Shown here piece by piece: positions 25,069-34,374 of a stretch of DNA of 52,003 bases. Each line of letters opens with the position of its first letter. Position 1 is the first letter of the stretch. Location of the stretch: assembly GCA_902798815.1 (NCBI GenBank), contig CADBYH010000010.1, positions 1 to 52,003 of the forward strand, in the 5' to 3' direction. The DNA is from an uncultured Erysipelotrichaceae bacterium. GTDB taxonomy: Bacteria; Bacillota_I; Bacilli_A; RF39; UBA660. The notes below the pieces were generated by a model that was given only the letters and a program-made list of their open reading frames with translations, searched no databases and was not told where the DNA came from. The translations under genes were made by a program, and so were the position numbers.

Positions 25069-25836
25069 ATGAGATTAGTTTATATAATCCTTTTCTTTAT
25101 TGTAGGTTTATTTATGGGATCTTTTTATACTGTTGTTGGATCAAGGTTACCTAAAAGAGAGGATTTTGTTAAAAAGAGAAGTCATTGTGATAATTGTGGT
25201 CATAATTTGTCTTTTTTAGATATGATTCCTATAATTTCATATATTTTTCTTAGAGGTAAATGTAGATATTGTCATGAGAAGATTAGTCCTCTTTCTACTT
25301 ATATGGAATTGTTTTCTGGAATACTATATGCATTATCATTTTTTGTATTTGGTAGATCTTATGAATTATTTATTGCTTTAGGAATTGTTTCTTTATTAAT
25401 AATTTTATCTGTTTCTGATATATCATATTATATAATTCCAGATGAAATATTAATATTTTTTACTGGATATTTTTTAATTGTTATTACTATTAAAAGTGGA
25501 GTTATGGCAGCATTATATGCATTGCTTTCAGGAATTGTGTTATTTGGATTTATGTATATAATTATGTTGCTTGGGAACTTTATATTTAAAAAAGAAAGTC
25601 TTGGTGGAGGAGATATTAAATTAATGTTTGTTATTGGTTTAGTGCTTAATCCATTTCTTGGTATTGTTGTTATCTTTCTAGCAAGTTTTATTGCATTACC
25701 TATATCATTAATAATACTATGGAAAAAGAGACAAAATTTAATTCCTTTTGGACCGTTTTTACTAATAGGATTTACTCTAATATATTTTATGCAACTAAGT
25801 ATGAGTACAATAATTGAATTTATAAGTTTTTTTTAA
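25069..25836 (+). CDS. prepilin leader peptidase / N-methyltransferase (A24)
   Basis: 255 residues after GGAGGG. It is an integral membrane aspartic peptidase that cleaves type IV prepilins and methylates the new N-terminus. Visible: the N-terminal segment GSFYTVVGSRLP, the zinc-binding pair CDNCG and CRYCHEK, the first catalytic Asp in SVSDISYYIIPDE and the second in LGGGDIKLMFVIGL (GxGD-type). About eight membrane segments. It is coupled to the platform gene upstream and should process the pilin encoded at 30096. Confidence 0.93.
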   Translation: MRLVYIILFFIVGLFMGSFYTVVGSRLPKREDFVKKRSHCDNCGHNLSFLDMIPIISYIFLRGKCRYCHEKISPLSTYMELFSGILYALSFFVFGRSYELFIALGIVSLLIILSVSDISYYIIPDEILIFFTGYFLIVITIKSGVMAALYALLSGIVLFGFMYIIMLLGNFIFKKESLGGGDIKLMFVIGLVLNPFLGIVVIFLASFIALPISLIILWKKRQNLIPFGPFLLIGFTLIYFMQLSMSTIIEFISFF

Positions 25837-25860
25837 GAAAGATATTCTTTCTTTTTTTTT
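25835..25860 (+). terminator. intrinsic terminator
   Basis: AAGAAAGA/TCTTTCTT stem (25835-25842 with 25846-25853) followed by a T run, after the prepilin peptidase gene. Confidence 0.7.
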
Positions 25861-25913
25861 GTATATGTTGTACTATATTATGTATAAGTGTTGATAATAG
25901 GTGGTGATTATTT

Positions 25914-27209
25914 ATGAATATTAGTATTTTACCTGCTGATACATATACAGTTATTAATAAAAGTGTTATTACTGATAAAGATAAAAAAATCATATCTATG
26001 TTATATCAACCAATAATTGGATTTAGCGCAACTAGTTTGTATTTTACTTTGCTTGCTGATTTAGATAAACAAGAATTAATTAGTGATGATTTAACTCATC
26101 ATCATTTAATGACTACTATGCAATTAAAATTAGAGGATATAGTTATTGCTAGAGAAAAATTAGAAGCTATAGGACTTTTAAAAACTTATATGAAAAAAGA
26201 TAATATTAATCAATATGTATATCTTATTTATTCGCCTTTAGATGCTAATGACTTTTTTAATCATCCAATATTGAATATTGTTTTATATAATAATTTAGGT
26301 AAGAGAGAATATGATAAAATTCTTCAATATTTTAAAACTCCTAAAGTTATTCTTAAGGATTATAAAGATATTACTGCTTCTTTTGATGAGGTTTTTACTC
26401 CTGTTAGAGGAACTATTATGGAAACTTATGATGATATTACGAAGAGAGATTCTAATAATATTTTAATTAATAGTGATATAGATTTTAATTTAATAATTTC
26501 TTCTATACCAGAGAAGCAAGTTAGTGATAAGTGTTTTAATAATGAAATAAAAGAATTAATTAATAATTTAAGTTATATTTATAATTTATCTTCTTTGGAT
26601 ATGCAGGGTATTGTTAGAAACTGCATTAATGAGAGGGGATTGATTGATAAAACTTTACTTAGAAAAACGTGTAGAGATTATTATAAATTTGAAAATGCTG
26701 GTAATCTTCCAACATTAATTTATAATAAACAACCAGATTTTTTAAAGAAACCTACTGGTGATAATTCTAAATGGGCAAAGATGGTTTATACTTTTGAAAA
26801 TATAACACCATATCAATTATTAAAAGCTAAGTATAAAGGTGGAGAACCTACAGATAGAGATAAACGTTTAATTGAAAATTTATTGCTTGATCAAAAGCTT
26901 AATCCTGGTGTAGTGAATGTGCTTATTAGTTATGCATTAAAGACTAATAATGAGCAGTTAAAGAAGAGTTATATTGAAACTATTGCTGGTCAATGGAAAA
27001 GGGCAGGAATAGAGACTGTAGAAGAGGCAATGAAGATAACTGAAAAAGAACATAAAAAATTAAAGAAGATAATTAAACCAAAAGTTAAAGATATTAAAAA
27101 AGACAATGTTAAAAATTTACCAATATGGTTTAAAGAAAAACAAGATGTTGATAAGATGTCTGATGAAGATGTAGAAGAATTAGATAAGATTCTTAATGAA
27201 TTAGTCTAA
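25914..27209 (+). CDS. dnaB: replication initiation / helicase-loading protein DnaB (Bacillus type)
   Basis: 431 residues. The N-terminus (MNISILPADTYTVINKSVITDKDKKIISMLYQPIIGFSATSLYFTL) is the winged-helix domain of Firmicutes DnaB. The C-terminal half carries a DnaD/DnaB_2 helical domain (TPYQLLKAKYKGGEPTDRDKRLIENLLLDQKLNPGVVNVLISYAL, then YIETIAGQWKRAGIETVEEAM). The protein helps load the replicative helicase at the origin and PriA restart sites. The expected partner gene dnaI does not follow, so the usual pair is separated here. Confidence 0.9.
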   Translation: MNISILPADTYTVINKSVITDKDKKIISMLYQPIIGFSATSLYFTLLADLDKQELISDDLTHHHLMTTMQLKLEDIVIAREKLEAIGLLKTYMKKDNINQYVYLIYSPLDANDFFNHPILNIVLYNNLGKREYDKILQYFKTPKVILKDYKDITASFDEVFTPVRGTIMETYDDITKRDSNNILINSDIDFNLIISSIPEKQVSDKCFNNEIKELINNLSYIYNLSSLDMQGIVRNCINERGLIDKTLLRKTCRDYYKFENAGNLPTLIYNKQPDFLKKPTGDNSKWAKMVYTFENITPYQLLKAKYKGGEPTDRDKRLIENLLLDQKLNPGVVNVLISYALKTNNEQLKKSYIETIAGQWKRAGIETVEEAMKITEKEHKKLKKIIKPKVKDIKKDNVKNLPIWFKEKQDVDKMSDEDVEELDKILNELV

Positions 27210-27310
27210 TTCTTTTTTATGTAAATAATTGTAAAATTAATTATTAAATAGCATAATCAATTGAACTTATTTTATTCTTTATGCTAATATTTTAATGTGA
27301 GGGATAAGAT

Positions 27311-27814
27311 ATGATGAAATATAATAATAAAGAATTTGAAAATATAGTTAATGAATATATAACTCATCCAGAAGTATGTAAGATGAAGAAATATGCTCAT
27401 CATGGAATAAATAGATTTGAGCATTCTTATAGAGTGGCATATCATACTTATAAAGTTACTAAGTTTCTTCATTTGGATTATATTTCATCAACTAAAGCTG
27501 CTATGTTACATGATTTCTTTTTAGATGAAGTTTCTGATGAGGGAGCAATTGCTAAACTTAGAAGACATCCTAATGCAGCAGTAGATAATTCTAAAAAATA
27601 TTTTGGATTAACTGATAAAGAAGAAGATATTATTAGGACGCATATGTTTCCAATTACTTTTAGACCACCAAAATATTTAGAGAGTTGGATAGTAGATATT
27701 ATTGATGATTATTCTTCAATATATGAAAGAGGTATTAGTACTACTAAAAGTATTAAAGCTTCTGTTAATTTTGGAATAATTGTATTAGTTACAATTTTTA
27801 AATCAATTATATAA
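27311..27814 (+). CDS. HD-domain phosphohydrolase
   Basis: 167 residues; ATG 27311 or 27314 both fit the upstream GAGGGA. The HD-superfamily metal motif is clear: H in NRFEHSYRVAYHTYK, HD in KAAMLHDFFLD, later His in IIRTHMFP and Asp in IVDIIDDYSS. Small HD proteins of this type hydrolyse phosphate esters of nucleotides or metabolites; the substrate is unknown. The C-terminus is hydrophobic. A weak hairpin terminator follows (27813-27832). Confidence 0.82.
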   Translation: MMKYNNKEFENIVNEYITHPEVCKMKKYAHHGINRFEHSYRVAYHTYKVTKFLHLDYISSTKAAMLHDFFLDEVSDEGAIAKLRRHPNAAVDNSKKYFGLTDKEEDIIRTHMFPITFRPPKYLESWIVDIIDDYSSIYERGISTTKSIKASVNFGIIVLVTIFKSII

Positions 27815-27832
27815 AGAGCATAGACTCTTTTT
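27813..27832 (+). terminator. weak intrinsic terminator
   Basis: AAAGAG/CTCTTT stem with a 6-base loop and a short T run, directly after the HD-protein stop. Confidence 0.5.
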
Positions 27833-27869
27833 AATTTATTATGATACAATGTATGAGAGGATGGTAGAT

Positions 27870-29486
27870 ATGAAGAAAACATTTATTGTTGGACATAGAA
27901 AGCCTGATACAGATTCAGTAATGTCTGCTATAGGTCTTTCATATTTAAAAAACAAATTAGGTGATTATACTGAAGCAAGAGTACTTGGAAGTATTAATAA
28001 AGAAACTAAGTATGCTTTAAAATTTTTTAATATAAAATATCCTAAATATTTAAATGATGTAAAACTTCAATTAAGAGATATTAAATATCATAAAAACTTT
28101 TATATAAATGAAAATGATAGTATATATGATGCATATCAGGAAATGTTAAAAGAAGAATTAACTGGTATTCCAATATGTGATAATAATATTAAATTTAAAG
28201 GGTTAGTTACTTTAAAGGATTTATCATATAACTTGATTAATGAGAATGTTGAGAATTTATATACTTCATATGATAATCTATTAAAAGTATTAAATGCTGA
28301 GGAAGTATGTAGATTTGATGATGAGATTATAGGGGAATTACTTGTTGTTGCTTATAGAAGTACTACATTTTTAAAAAATGTAAAATTAAAAAAAGATAAT
28401 ATTTTAATTGTTGGTGATAGGCATAGTGTAATTGAATATGCTGTAGATTCTGGTGTTAAATTAATTATTTTATCAGGTGATTCTTATATAAAAGATGAGC
28501 ATATAGAGATTGCTAAAAAGAATGGTGTTAATATTATTAGAAGTCCTTATGATACATATAGAGTATCTAGATTAGTATCTTTATCTAATTATATTAAGAC
28601 AATGATAAAAGTAAAAAATCCGATTATTTTTTGTGAGAATGATTTTGTTACTGATATAGTTGAAATAAATAATAAACAGAAACATACAAATTATCCAGTA
28701 GTAGATAAACATAATAAGTGTTTGGGTTTATTGAAGATAACTGATTTAGCTGAAAAAGAAAGAAAAAAAGTTATTTTAGTTGATCATAATGAAAAAGTAC
28801 AAAGTGTTGAAGGATTAGAAGAAGCTGAAATACTTGAAATATTTGATCATCATGCATTAGGAAGTATTACGACTAATAATCCAATAAATTATAGAAATAT
28901 GGTTGTTGGATCTACTAGTACAATTATTTATACATTGTATAAAGAAACTAAAGTACAAATTCCTAAGTATATTGCTGGGGCACTTCTTTCGGGAATATTA
29001 TCAGACACATTAATTTTAAAGAGTCCTACAGTTACTCAAAGAGATATAGATGCTGTTTTAGAATTATCTAAAATAGCAGAGGTTAATTATAGTGAATATG
29101 GTTATAAGTTATTAAAATCAGGAACTTCTTTAGATGGTATGAGTAAAGAAGATGTATTATATAATGATTACAAATTATATACTGTTAATAATAAGACTTT
29201 TGCAGTTGGGCAATTCTTTACATTTAATTTTAATGAAATTAGTAATGAATTAAATGAATATGTTGATGAATTAGATAGAATTAGTGAAGCTAATAATTAT
29301 TCTTTAGTTGCCTTGTATGTAACAGATATTATTAGAAATGGAAGTTATATTATATTTAATAGAAAAGCTAGTAATATTATTAATTTGGCTTATCAAGAAG
29401 ATATTGAAGAAGGTCAATTTATTGATGGATGCTTATCTCGTAAGAAACATATTGTACCTATTATAATGCAGGTATTAGAAGGGTAG
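27870..29486 (+). CDS. ppaC: manganese-dependent inorganic pyrophosphatase with CBS/DRTGG insert
   Basis: I start it at ATG 27870 (538 residues, MKKTFIVGHRKPDTDS), with GAGAGGATGG upstream. It is a family II PPase of the DHH group: GHRKPDTDS at the N-terminus, FDHHALGSI in the second part and a C-terminal DHHA2 domain (from VLYNDYKLYTV to LSRKKHIVPIIMQVL). Between them is a regulatory insert of CBS repeats (NDSIYDAYQEMLKEELTGIPICD, then NYPVVDKHNKCLGLLKITDL) around a DRTGG domain. The insert lets adenine nucleotides control the enzyme. It clears pyrophosphate from biosynthesis. Confidence 0.93.
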   Translation: MKKTFIVGHRKPDTDSVMSAIGLSYLKNKLGDYTEARVLGSINKETKYALKFFNIKYPKYLNDVKLQLRDIKYHKNFYINENDSIYDAYQEMLKEELTGIPICDNNIKFKGLVTLKDLSYNLINENVENLYTSYDNLLKVLNAEEVCRFDDEIIGELLVVAYRSTTFLKNVKLKKDNILIVGDRHSVIEYAVDSGVKLIILSGDSYIKDEHIEIAKKNGVNIIRSPYDTYRVSRLVSLSNYIKTMIKVKNPIIFCENDFVTDIVEINNKQKHTNYPVVDKHNKCLGLLKITDLAEKERKKVILVDHNEKVQSVEGLEEAEILEIFDHHALGSITTNNPINYRNMVVGSTSTIIYTLYKETKVQIPKYIAGALLSGILSDTLILKSPTVTQRDIDAVLELSKIAEVNYSEYGYKLLKSGTSLDGMSKEDVLYNDYKLYTVNNKTFAVGQFFTFNFNEISNELNEYVDELDRISEANNYSLVALYVTDIIRNGSYIIFNRKASNIINLAYQEDIEEGQFIDGCLSRKKHIVPIIMQVLEG

Positions 29487-29492
29487 GTTTTT

Positions 29493-30005
29493 ATGGCGGA
29501 GAAAATTGTAGGTGTATTATTAGGTTTATTTAGTGGATTACAGACAATTCCTTATGGTAAACAGATATTGGTTTTCATTATATCTATGATGCCTATTTTG
29601 GAATTAAGAGGAGGAATACTTGCTGCTGCTTTATTAGGTTTAAAACCATTAGAGAGTTATATTATTGCGATAGTTGCAAATATTATTCCAGTTCCTTTTA
29701 TACTATGGTTTATTACAGGTATTTTAAATTGGATGAGAAAATCAAAACATTTTTCTAAATTAGCAGCTTGGATAGATAAAAAAGTAGTTAAGCACAAAGG
29801 GCAAATTGAAAAGTTTGGTTTTTGGGGATTGGTTTTATTTGTAGGTATTCCTATTCCTGGGACTGGAGCTTGGACAGGTTGTTTAATTGCTGCTGTACTT
29901 GGTATGGATAAAAAGAAATCATTTATTGCGACAATGATAGGTATATTTATGGCAAGCATAATTATGATGTTATTGTCTTTTGGTTTAATTAAAAGTATAT
30001 TTTAA
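29493..30005 (+). CDS. COG2426 small multidrug-export-like membrane protein
   Basis: 170 residues, seven bases after the pyrophosphatase gene. Four or five membrane segments. Family marks: SMMPILELRGGILAAALLG near the N-terminus and the re-entrant GIPIPGTGAWTGCLIAAVLGM in the second half. It is of the DedA-related COG2426/PF06695 group labelled small multidrug export; transport of drugs is not well supported for the family, so the label is nominal. Confidence 0.85.
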   Translation: MAEKIVGVLLGLFSGLQTIPYGKQILVFIISMMPILELRGGILAAALLGLKPLESYIIAIVANIIPVPFILWFITGILNWMRKSKHFSKLAAWIDKKVVKHKGQIEKFGFWGLVLFVGIPIPGTGAWTGCLIAAVLGMDKKKSFIATMIGIFMASIIMMLLSFGLIKSIF

Positions 30006-30095
30006 GTAAAGAGAATTTATTTCTTTTTGCTTTCTTTTTTTTATTAATTATTATATAATTATTATAGTAGAGGGTATCTATTTTGAGGTGATTAT

Positions 30096-30554
30096 GTGAC
30101 AAATAAAAGAGGATTTACAATGGTAGAATTACTTGCTGCTATTGTTATATTAGGAATTGTTACAGCACTTTCTTTTCCGGCATTACAAGTTTTTACAAAT
30201 CAAAACAATCAGAGAAAATATGATATATATAATAAATCATTAATAAATGCTGCTAAATTATATATGGATTCATATGAAGATGATTTTTTTACTACTGGAG
30301 AAAGTGGTTGTGCATATATTTCTTATGAAAGACTATATAGAAAAAAACTAATTAAAGATATAGAGATTGAGAATCATACTTGTTATAGCGATAATACTTT
30401 TGTTAAAGTCGATAAGACAAATGGTAAATATAAATACGAAGGTTATTTAGGTTGTGGTACTGGAGATGGTAGTGCTAAGATTACTAGTGTTAGTATTATT
30501 TATCCTCAAGAAGATACACCACATACTATGAGTAATACTAGTTGTAAAAGATAA
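30096..30554 (+). CDS. type IV pilin-like protein (prepilin)
   Basis: It starts at GTG 30096 after GAGGTG; 152 residues. Class III signal: a short basic leader (MTNKRG), cleavage before Phe7 and the hydrophobic N-helix FTMVELLAAIVILGIVTALSFPAL with the conserved Glu5 of the mature protein. The globular part has four or more cysteines (SGCAYI, NHTCYSD, YLGCGTG, NTSCKR), likely two disulfides. It should be processed by the A24 peptidase at 25069 and assembled by the platform protein at 23514. It may be a major or minor pilin. Confidence 0.9.
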   Translation: MTNKRGFTMVELLAAIVILGIVTALSFPALQVFTNQNNQRKYDIYNKSLINAAKLYMDSYEDDFFTTGESGCAYISYERLYRKKLIKDIEIENHTCYSDNTFVKVDKTNGKYKYEGYLGCGTGDGSAKITSVSIIYPQEDTPHTMSNTSCKR

Positions 30555-30563
30555 GGAGATTAT

Positions 30564-31952
30564 ATGGAATATAAAAGGGATATTAATAAAAATATATTTA
30601 GAGGATATGATATTAGAGGTATATATCCTACTGAACTTGATGAAGATACTGCATATACTATAGGTTTAGGTTTTGGTAGTCATATAAAGAATATTGGAAT
30701 GAGTAAATGTGTTGTTGGACATGATAATAGATTAAGTAGTGATGTTTTATATAAAGCTTTAATAAAAGGTATTACTTCTACTGGAATTGATGTTGTTTCT
30801 TTAGGATTATGTACTACTCCAATGTATTATTATGCATGTATTAAACTTAAAATATATAGTGGAGTTATGGTTACTGCTTCTCATAATCCAAAAGATGATA
30901 ATGGGTTTAAGTTTGCTTTTGATGAGTCTGGTAATTGTAAAGGACAAGAGATTCAAGATTTCTTAAGTTTTATTCTAGAAGGAAATTTTGAATCCGGTAA
31001 TGGTGTAGTAGAAAAATATGATATTACAAATGATTATATAGAGTTATTTAAGAGTAATTTACATTTCGGTAATAGAAGAGTTAAGGCTGTTGTTGATCCT
31101 GGTAATGGAACAACTGCTGTTATTGTTAAAAAGATATATGATTTATTTCCAATGGATTTAATTTATATAAATGATGAAAGTGATGGTCATTTTCCTAATC
31201 ATCATCCTGATCCATGTGTTGAAGCTAATCTAGAACAATTAAAGAAAAAAGTTTTAGAAGTTGGTGCTGATATAGGTGTTGGTTTTGATGGTGATGGAGA
31301 TAGAATGGGTATGGTTGATGCTAAGGGTAATTTTATTCCTACAGATAAATACTTAATTATTTTCATTAGAGATATTATTAATAAAGTTCATAAAAAAGAA
31401 TTTTTATGTGATGTTAAATGTTCAAAATGTTTAACTGATGAAATAGAAAGACTTAATGGTAAATATGTTATGTCTAGAACTGGTAATTCTTATACTAAAG
31501 CAAGAACAAGAGATGAGGATTTACCATTAGGTGGAGAGTTATCTGGACATGTATATTTTAGAGATAGATGGCCTGGATTTGATAGTGGTTTATATGTTGG
31601 ATTAAGAATGCTTGAGATTCTTTCTAATACTGATAAATCAGTTGATGAATTACTTGAAGGAATAAATCATTATTATTCTACTGAAGAAATAAAAGTTCCA
31701 TCTATGGATACTGATAAATTTAATGTAATTAATAGAGTTAAAGAATATGCTGATAAAAATAATTTAAAATATATAGATATAGATGGTGTTAGAATCATGT
31801 ATGAAGATGGTTGGGCTTTAGTTAGAGCAAGTAATACTGGTCCTAATATAACTGCTAGATTTGAAGCAAGTAGTGAAGAAAGACTTGAAGAATTAAAAAA
31901 GAAATATATGAATATTATTAATGGATATAATATAGATATAGATATTTTATAA
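30564..31952 (+). CDS. phosphomannomutase/phosphoglucomutase
   Basis: 462 residues, 9 bases after the pilin gene. An alpha-D-phosphohexomutase that interconverts sugar 1- and 6-phosphates for wall and polysaccharide precursors. Marks in order: FRGYDIRGIYPTE, active-site serine loop TASHNPKDDNGFK, metal loop GFDGDGDRMGMVD, sugar loop GELSGHVYF, and phosphate loop VRASNTGPNITARFEA at the C-terminus. It is of the bacterial ManB/AlgC type rather than GlmM. Confidence 0.93.
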   Translation: MEYKRDINKNIFRGYDIRGIYPTELDEDTAYTIGLGFGSHIKNIGMSKCVVGHDNRLSSDVLYKALIKGITSTGIDVVSLGLCTTPMYYYACIKLKIYSGVMVTASHNPKDDNGFKFAFDESGNCKGQEIQDFLSFILEGNFESGNGVVEKYDITNDYIELFKSNLHFGNRRVKAVVDPGNGTTAVIVKKIYDLFPMDLIYINDESDGHFPNHHPDPCVEANLEQLKKKVLEVGADIGVGFDGDGDRMGMVDAKGNFIPTDKYLIIFIRDIINKVHKKEFLCDVKCSKCLTDEIERLNGKYVMSRTGNSYTKARTRDEDLPLGGELSGHVYFRDRWPGFDSGLYVGLRMLEILSNTDKSVDELLEGINHYYSTEEIKVPSMDTDKFNVINRVKEYADKNNLKYIDIDGVRIMYEDGWALVRASNTGPNITARFEASSEERLEELKKKYMNIINGYNIDIDIL

Positions 31953-31979
31953 GAAATCTAATTGATTTCTTTTTTTTTA
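31951..31979 (+). terminator. intrinsic terminator
   Basis: AAGAAATC/GATTTCTT stem (31951-31958 with 31964-31971) plus a T run after the phosphohexomutase gene. Confidence 0.75.
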
Positions 31980-31995
31980 TTTTATCTATTAGATG

Positions 31996-32004
31996 TGTTA
32001 TAAT
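31996..32004 (+). promoter_or_regulatory. extended -10 promoter element
   Basis: TGTTATAAT, 23 bases before ATG 32028. Confidence 0.55.
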
Positions 32005-32027
32005 ATGCCACATTTTAGGTGTTAATT

Positions 32028-32180
32028 ATGCTTAGTAGAGGATTTTTATCTATTACTGATGAATTTAAATATAAAAAGACTAGATATATTGAATTATCTG
32101 AAATTTATTGTAAAGACTTATTAAAAGGTACACCTTTATTTAAAGAAGAAAATAAGACTCTTAAAAAGAAAAGAATTTAA
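32028..32180 (+). CDS. 50-residue basic hypothetical protein
   Basis: ATG 32028 has AGGTG 6 bases upstream, a perfect extended -10 at 31996-32004, and a hairpin/T-run terminator at its end, so it is a real monocistronic small gene. The product begins MLSRGFLSITDEFKYKKTRY and ends very basic (KTLKKKRI). One Cys, no membrane segment. I do not recognise it. The region from 31952 to 32282 holds only this gene and its signals. Confidence 0.65.
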   Translation: MLSRGFLSITDEFKYKKTRYIELSEIYCKDLLKGTPLFKEENKTLKKKRI

Positions 32181-32190
32181 TTCTTTTTTT
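32169..32190 (+). terminator. intrinsic terminator
   Basis: AAAAGAA/TTCTTTT stem with a 5-base loop (32169-32187) overlapping the small gene's stop, followed by T residues. Confidence 0.6.
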
Positions 32191-32281
32191 ATGTAAAATT
32201 CTTTTAATTTATGTAAAGTTTTATATTAATTATTTCTTTTTATGATATTATTAATTAGTACGATAATATGAGAGGTGTACT

Positions 32282-34312
32282 ATGGCTATATCTGAGGTAG
32301 AATTTAAAAAAGAAAAGAAAATTCTTGGTAAGGTTCATAAATTACTTGGTGATACTTTAGAGGAACTTGGAAGTGAAGTTATTCAAGATGAAGAAGATTT
32401 AACTGAGTTTAAAAAAATGATGTGGGAAAATGCTAATAGCTTTGATGCTGCTGAAGCTAAACAAGTTATGTATGCTACAGCAATGGAAGCTGATAAAGCA
32501 TATCAAAAACAAAAGTATTTTAAGAAGTTAAATAGTATTAAAAATAAACCATATTTTGCAAGTATTGTATTTAAATCAGATGATGGGGAAATATTTAATA
32601 TATATATGTCTTTAACATATCTTAAAGATTCTGATACTAATAATATTTTATATGATTGGAGAAGTCCTATATGTAGTTTATTTTATGATTATGAGACTGG
32701 TCCTTGTAGTTATAAAGCACCTGGTGGAGTTTTTTCAGGTGAGTTAAAAAGAAAAAGACAATACAAAATTGAAAATAATAAATTAATAGGTGTATTTGAT
32801 AACTCTTTAAATATAGATGATGATGTATTACAAGAAGTACTTGCTCGTGAATCAAGTGAAAAAATGAAAAATGTTGTTAATACAATACAGCAGGAACAGA
32901 ATAAAGTAATTAGAAACTTAGAAGATAATAATTTAATAGTTCAAGGTATAGCAGGATCTGGTAAGACTACTGTTGCTCTTCATAGGATAGCCTTTCTTTT
33001 ATATCAATTAAAAAACTTAAGTAGCAATGATATTTTGATCTTTTCTCCTAATAATATCTTTACAGAATATATTTCAGATGTATTACCATCATTAGGTGAA
33101 GATAATACCTTACAAACTACATTTGCTGATTATTTAAATACATTTATTGATGAATTTGAATATGTAGAAAGTTTTACTGATTTTGTATCTAGATATTATT
33201 CATATAGTGAAATTAATCCTGATTTAGTAGAGTATAAGCAAAGTGATCAAATTATAGATGATTTAGATAATTATTTAGATAATTATATTAGTAATTGTAA
33301 ATTTACTTCTGATTTTAAAGAAGGAGTTAAAAATTTAATTTTAAAAGATGATCTAAATGAAATGTTACATGATAGATATTCTAAATTACCATTATTTGAA
33401 AGATTAGATGAAATGGCAGAAAAATTATCTTCAAATTATTATAAAGGTAGTAAAAAGAAAATACCTACATTTATGAAATTATTTAGAGAAAACTCTAATT
33501 TTGAAAAAGATTATAATAAGATATTTAAAGATTTCTTTTTAAGTGAATATTGTAGATATAAATTAAGTGAAAAAGAAGTTAATTCTTTTATAAATAAAGA
33601 ATTTATTAATTATGAAGATGCTTTGATATATACATATATTAAAGGTAGATTAGAAGGTTTCTTGTATGAAGGAAGAATTAAACAAGTTATTATTGATGAA
33701 GCACAAGATTATAATAGACTACAATATATAATAATAAATAATATATTTAAAAAAGCTGATTTTACTATTCTTGGAGATATTAATCAGAATATAAATCCGT
33801 ATTATAAATATAAATCTTTAAAGGATTTAAGTGATTTATTCAGAGGAGATACTAAATATATAGAATTATTAAAAACATATCGTTCTTCTCCTGAAATAAT
33901 AGATTATACTAATAGGATACTTGGTTTGAAACATGTTAATGCAATTAGAAAAGATAATAATAAACCAGTTATTATTAGAAAAAATGTTGAGAATTTAAAG
34001 AAAAGAATAGTTGATGATATTAATTATTTACAAAGTAATTATAAATCTACAGCGGTTATTACTAAAGATTTAAAAGAAGCTGAACAGTTATATGAATTAA
34101 TTAAAGCTGATATAGATATTTCTTTAGTTGATGCGAATACTAAATTCTTTAAAAAAGAACTTATTATTATTCCGGCATATGTATCTAAAGGATTAGAGTT
34201 TGATAGTGTAATTATTTATAACGATAGAAATAATACTTATCGTAAAAATGAAAAGAATTTGTTATATGTTGCTTGTACAAGGTGTCAACATGAATTGTAT
34301 ATTTACAATTAA
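32282..34312 (+). CDS. HelD-like UvrD/Rep-family helicase (RNA polymerase recycling type)
   Basis: 676 residues. The N-terminal part has the HelD layout: a long helical arm, then PYFASIVFKSDDGE, ILYDWRSPICSLFYDYETGPCSYKAPGG and GELKRKRQYKIENNKLIGVFDN. Helicase motifs follow: Walker A GIAGSGKTTVALHRIAFLL, FSPNNIFTEYI, motif II VIIDEAQDYN, GDINQNI, motif IV-like LLKTYRSSPEI and ending VSKGLEFDSVIIYND, LLYVACTRCQHEL. In Bacillus, HelD removes stalled RNA polymerase from DNA. It is somewhat shorter than B. subtilis HelD (about 770). Confidence 0.85.
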   Translation: MAISEVEFKKEKKILGKVHKLLGDTLEELGSEVIQDEEDLTEFKKMMWENANSFDAAEAKQVMYATAMEADKAYQKQKYFKKLNSIKNKPYFASIVFKSDDGEIFNIYMSLTYLKDSDTNNILYDWRSPICSLFYDYETGPCSYKAPGGVFSGELKRKRQYKIENNKLIGVFDNSLNIDDDVLQEVLARESSEKMKNVVNTIQQEQNKVIRNLEDNNLIVQGIAGSGKTTVALHRIAFLLYQLKNLSSNDILIFSPNNIFTEYISDVLPSLGEDNTLQTTFADYLNTFIDEFEYVESFTDFVSRYYSYSEINPDLVEYKQSDQIIDDLDNYLDNYISNCKFTSDFKEGVKNLILKDDLNEMLHDRYSKLPLFERLDEMAEKLSSNYYKGSKKKIPTFMKLFRENSNFEKDYNKIFKDFFLSEYCRYKLSEKEVNSFINKEFINYEDALIYTYIKGRLEGFLYEGRIKQVIIDEAQDYNRLQYIIINNIFKKADFTILGDINQNINPYYKYKSLKDLSDLFRGDTKYIELLKTYRSSPEIIDYTNRILGLKHVNAIRKDNNKPVIIRKNVENLKKRIVDDINYLQSNYKSTAVITKDLKEAEQLYELIKADIDISLVDANTKFFKKELIIIPAYVSKGLEFDSVIIYNDRNNTYRKNEKNLLYVACTRCQHELYIYN

Positions 34313-34334
34313 GTTTAAATATATATTTTAGGTA

Positions 34335-34343
34335 TGTTATAAT
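34335..34343 (+). promoter_or_regulatory. extended -10 promoter element
   Basis: TGTTATAAT, 31 bases before ATG 34375. Confidence 0.55.
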
Positions 34344-34374
34344 GGATATATAATAGTTGAATAAAGGTGATTAT

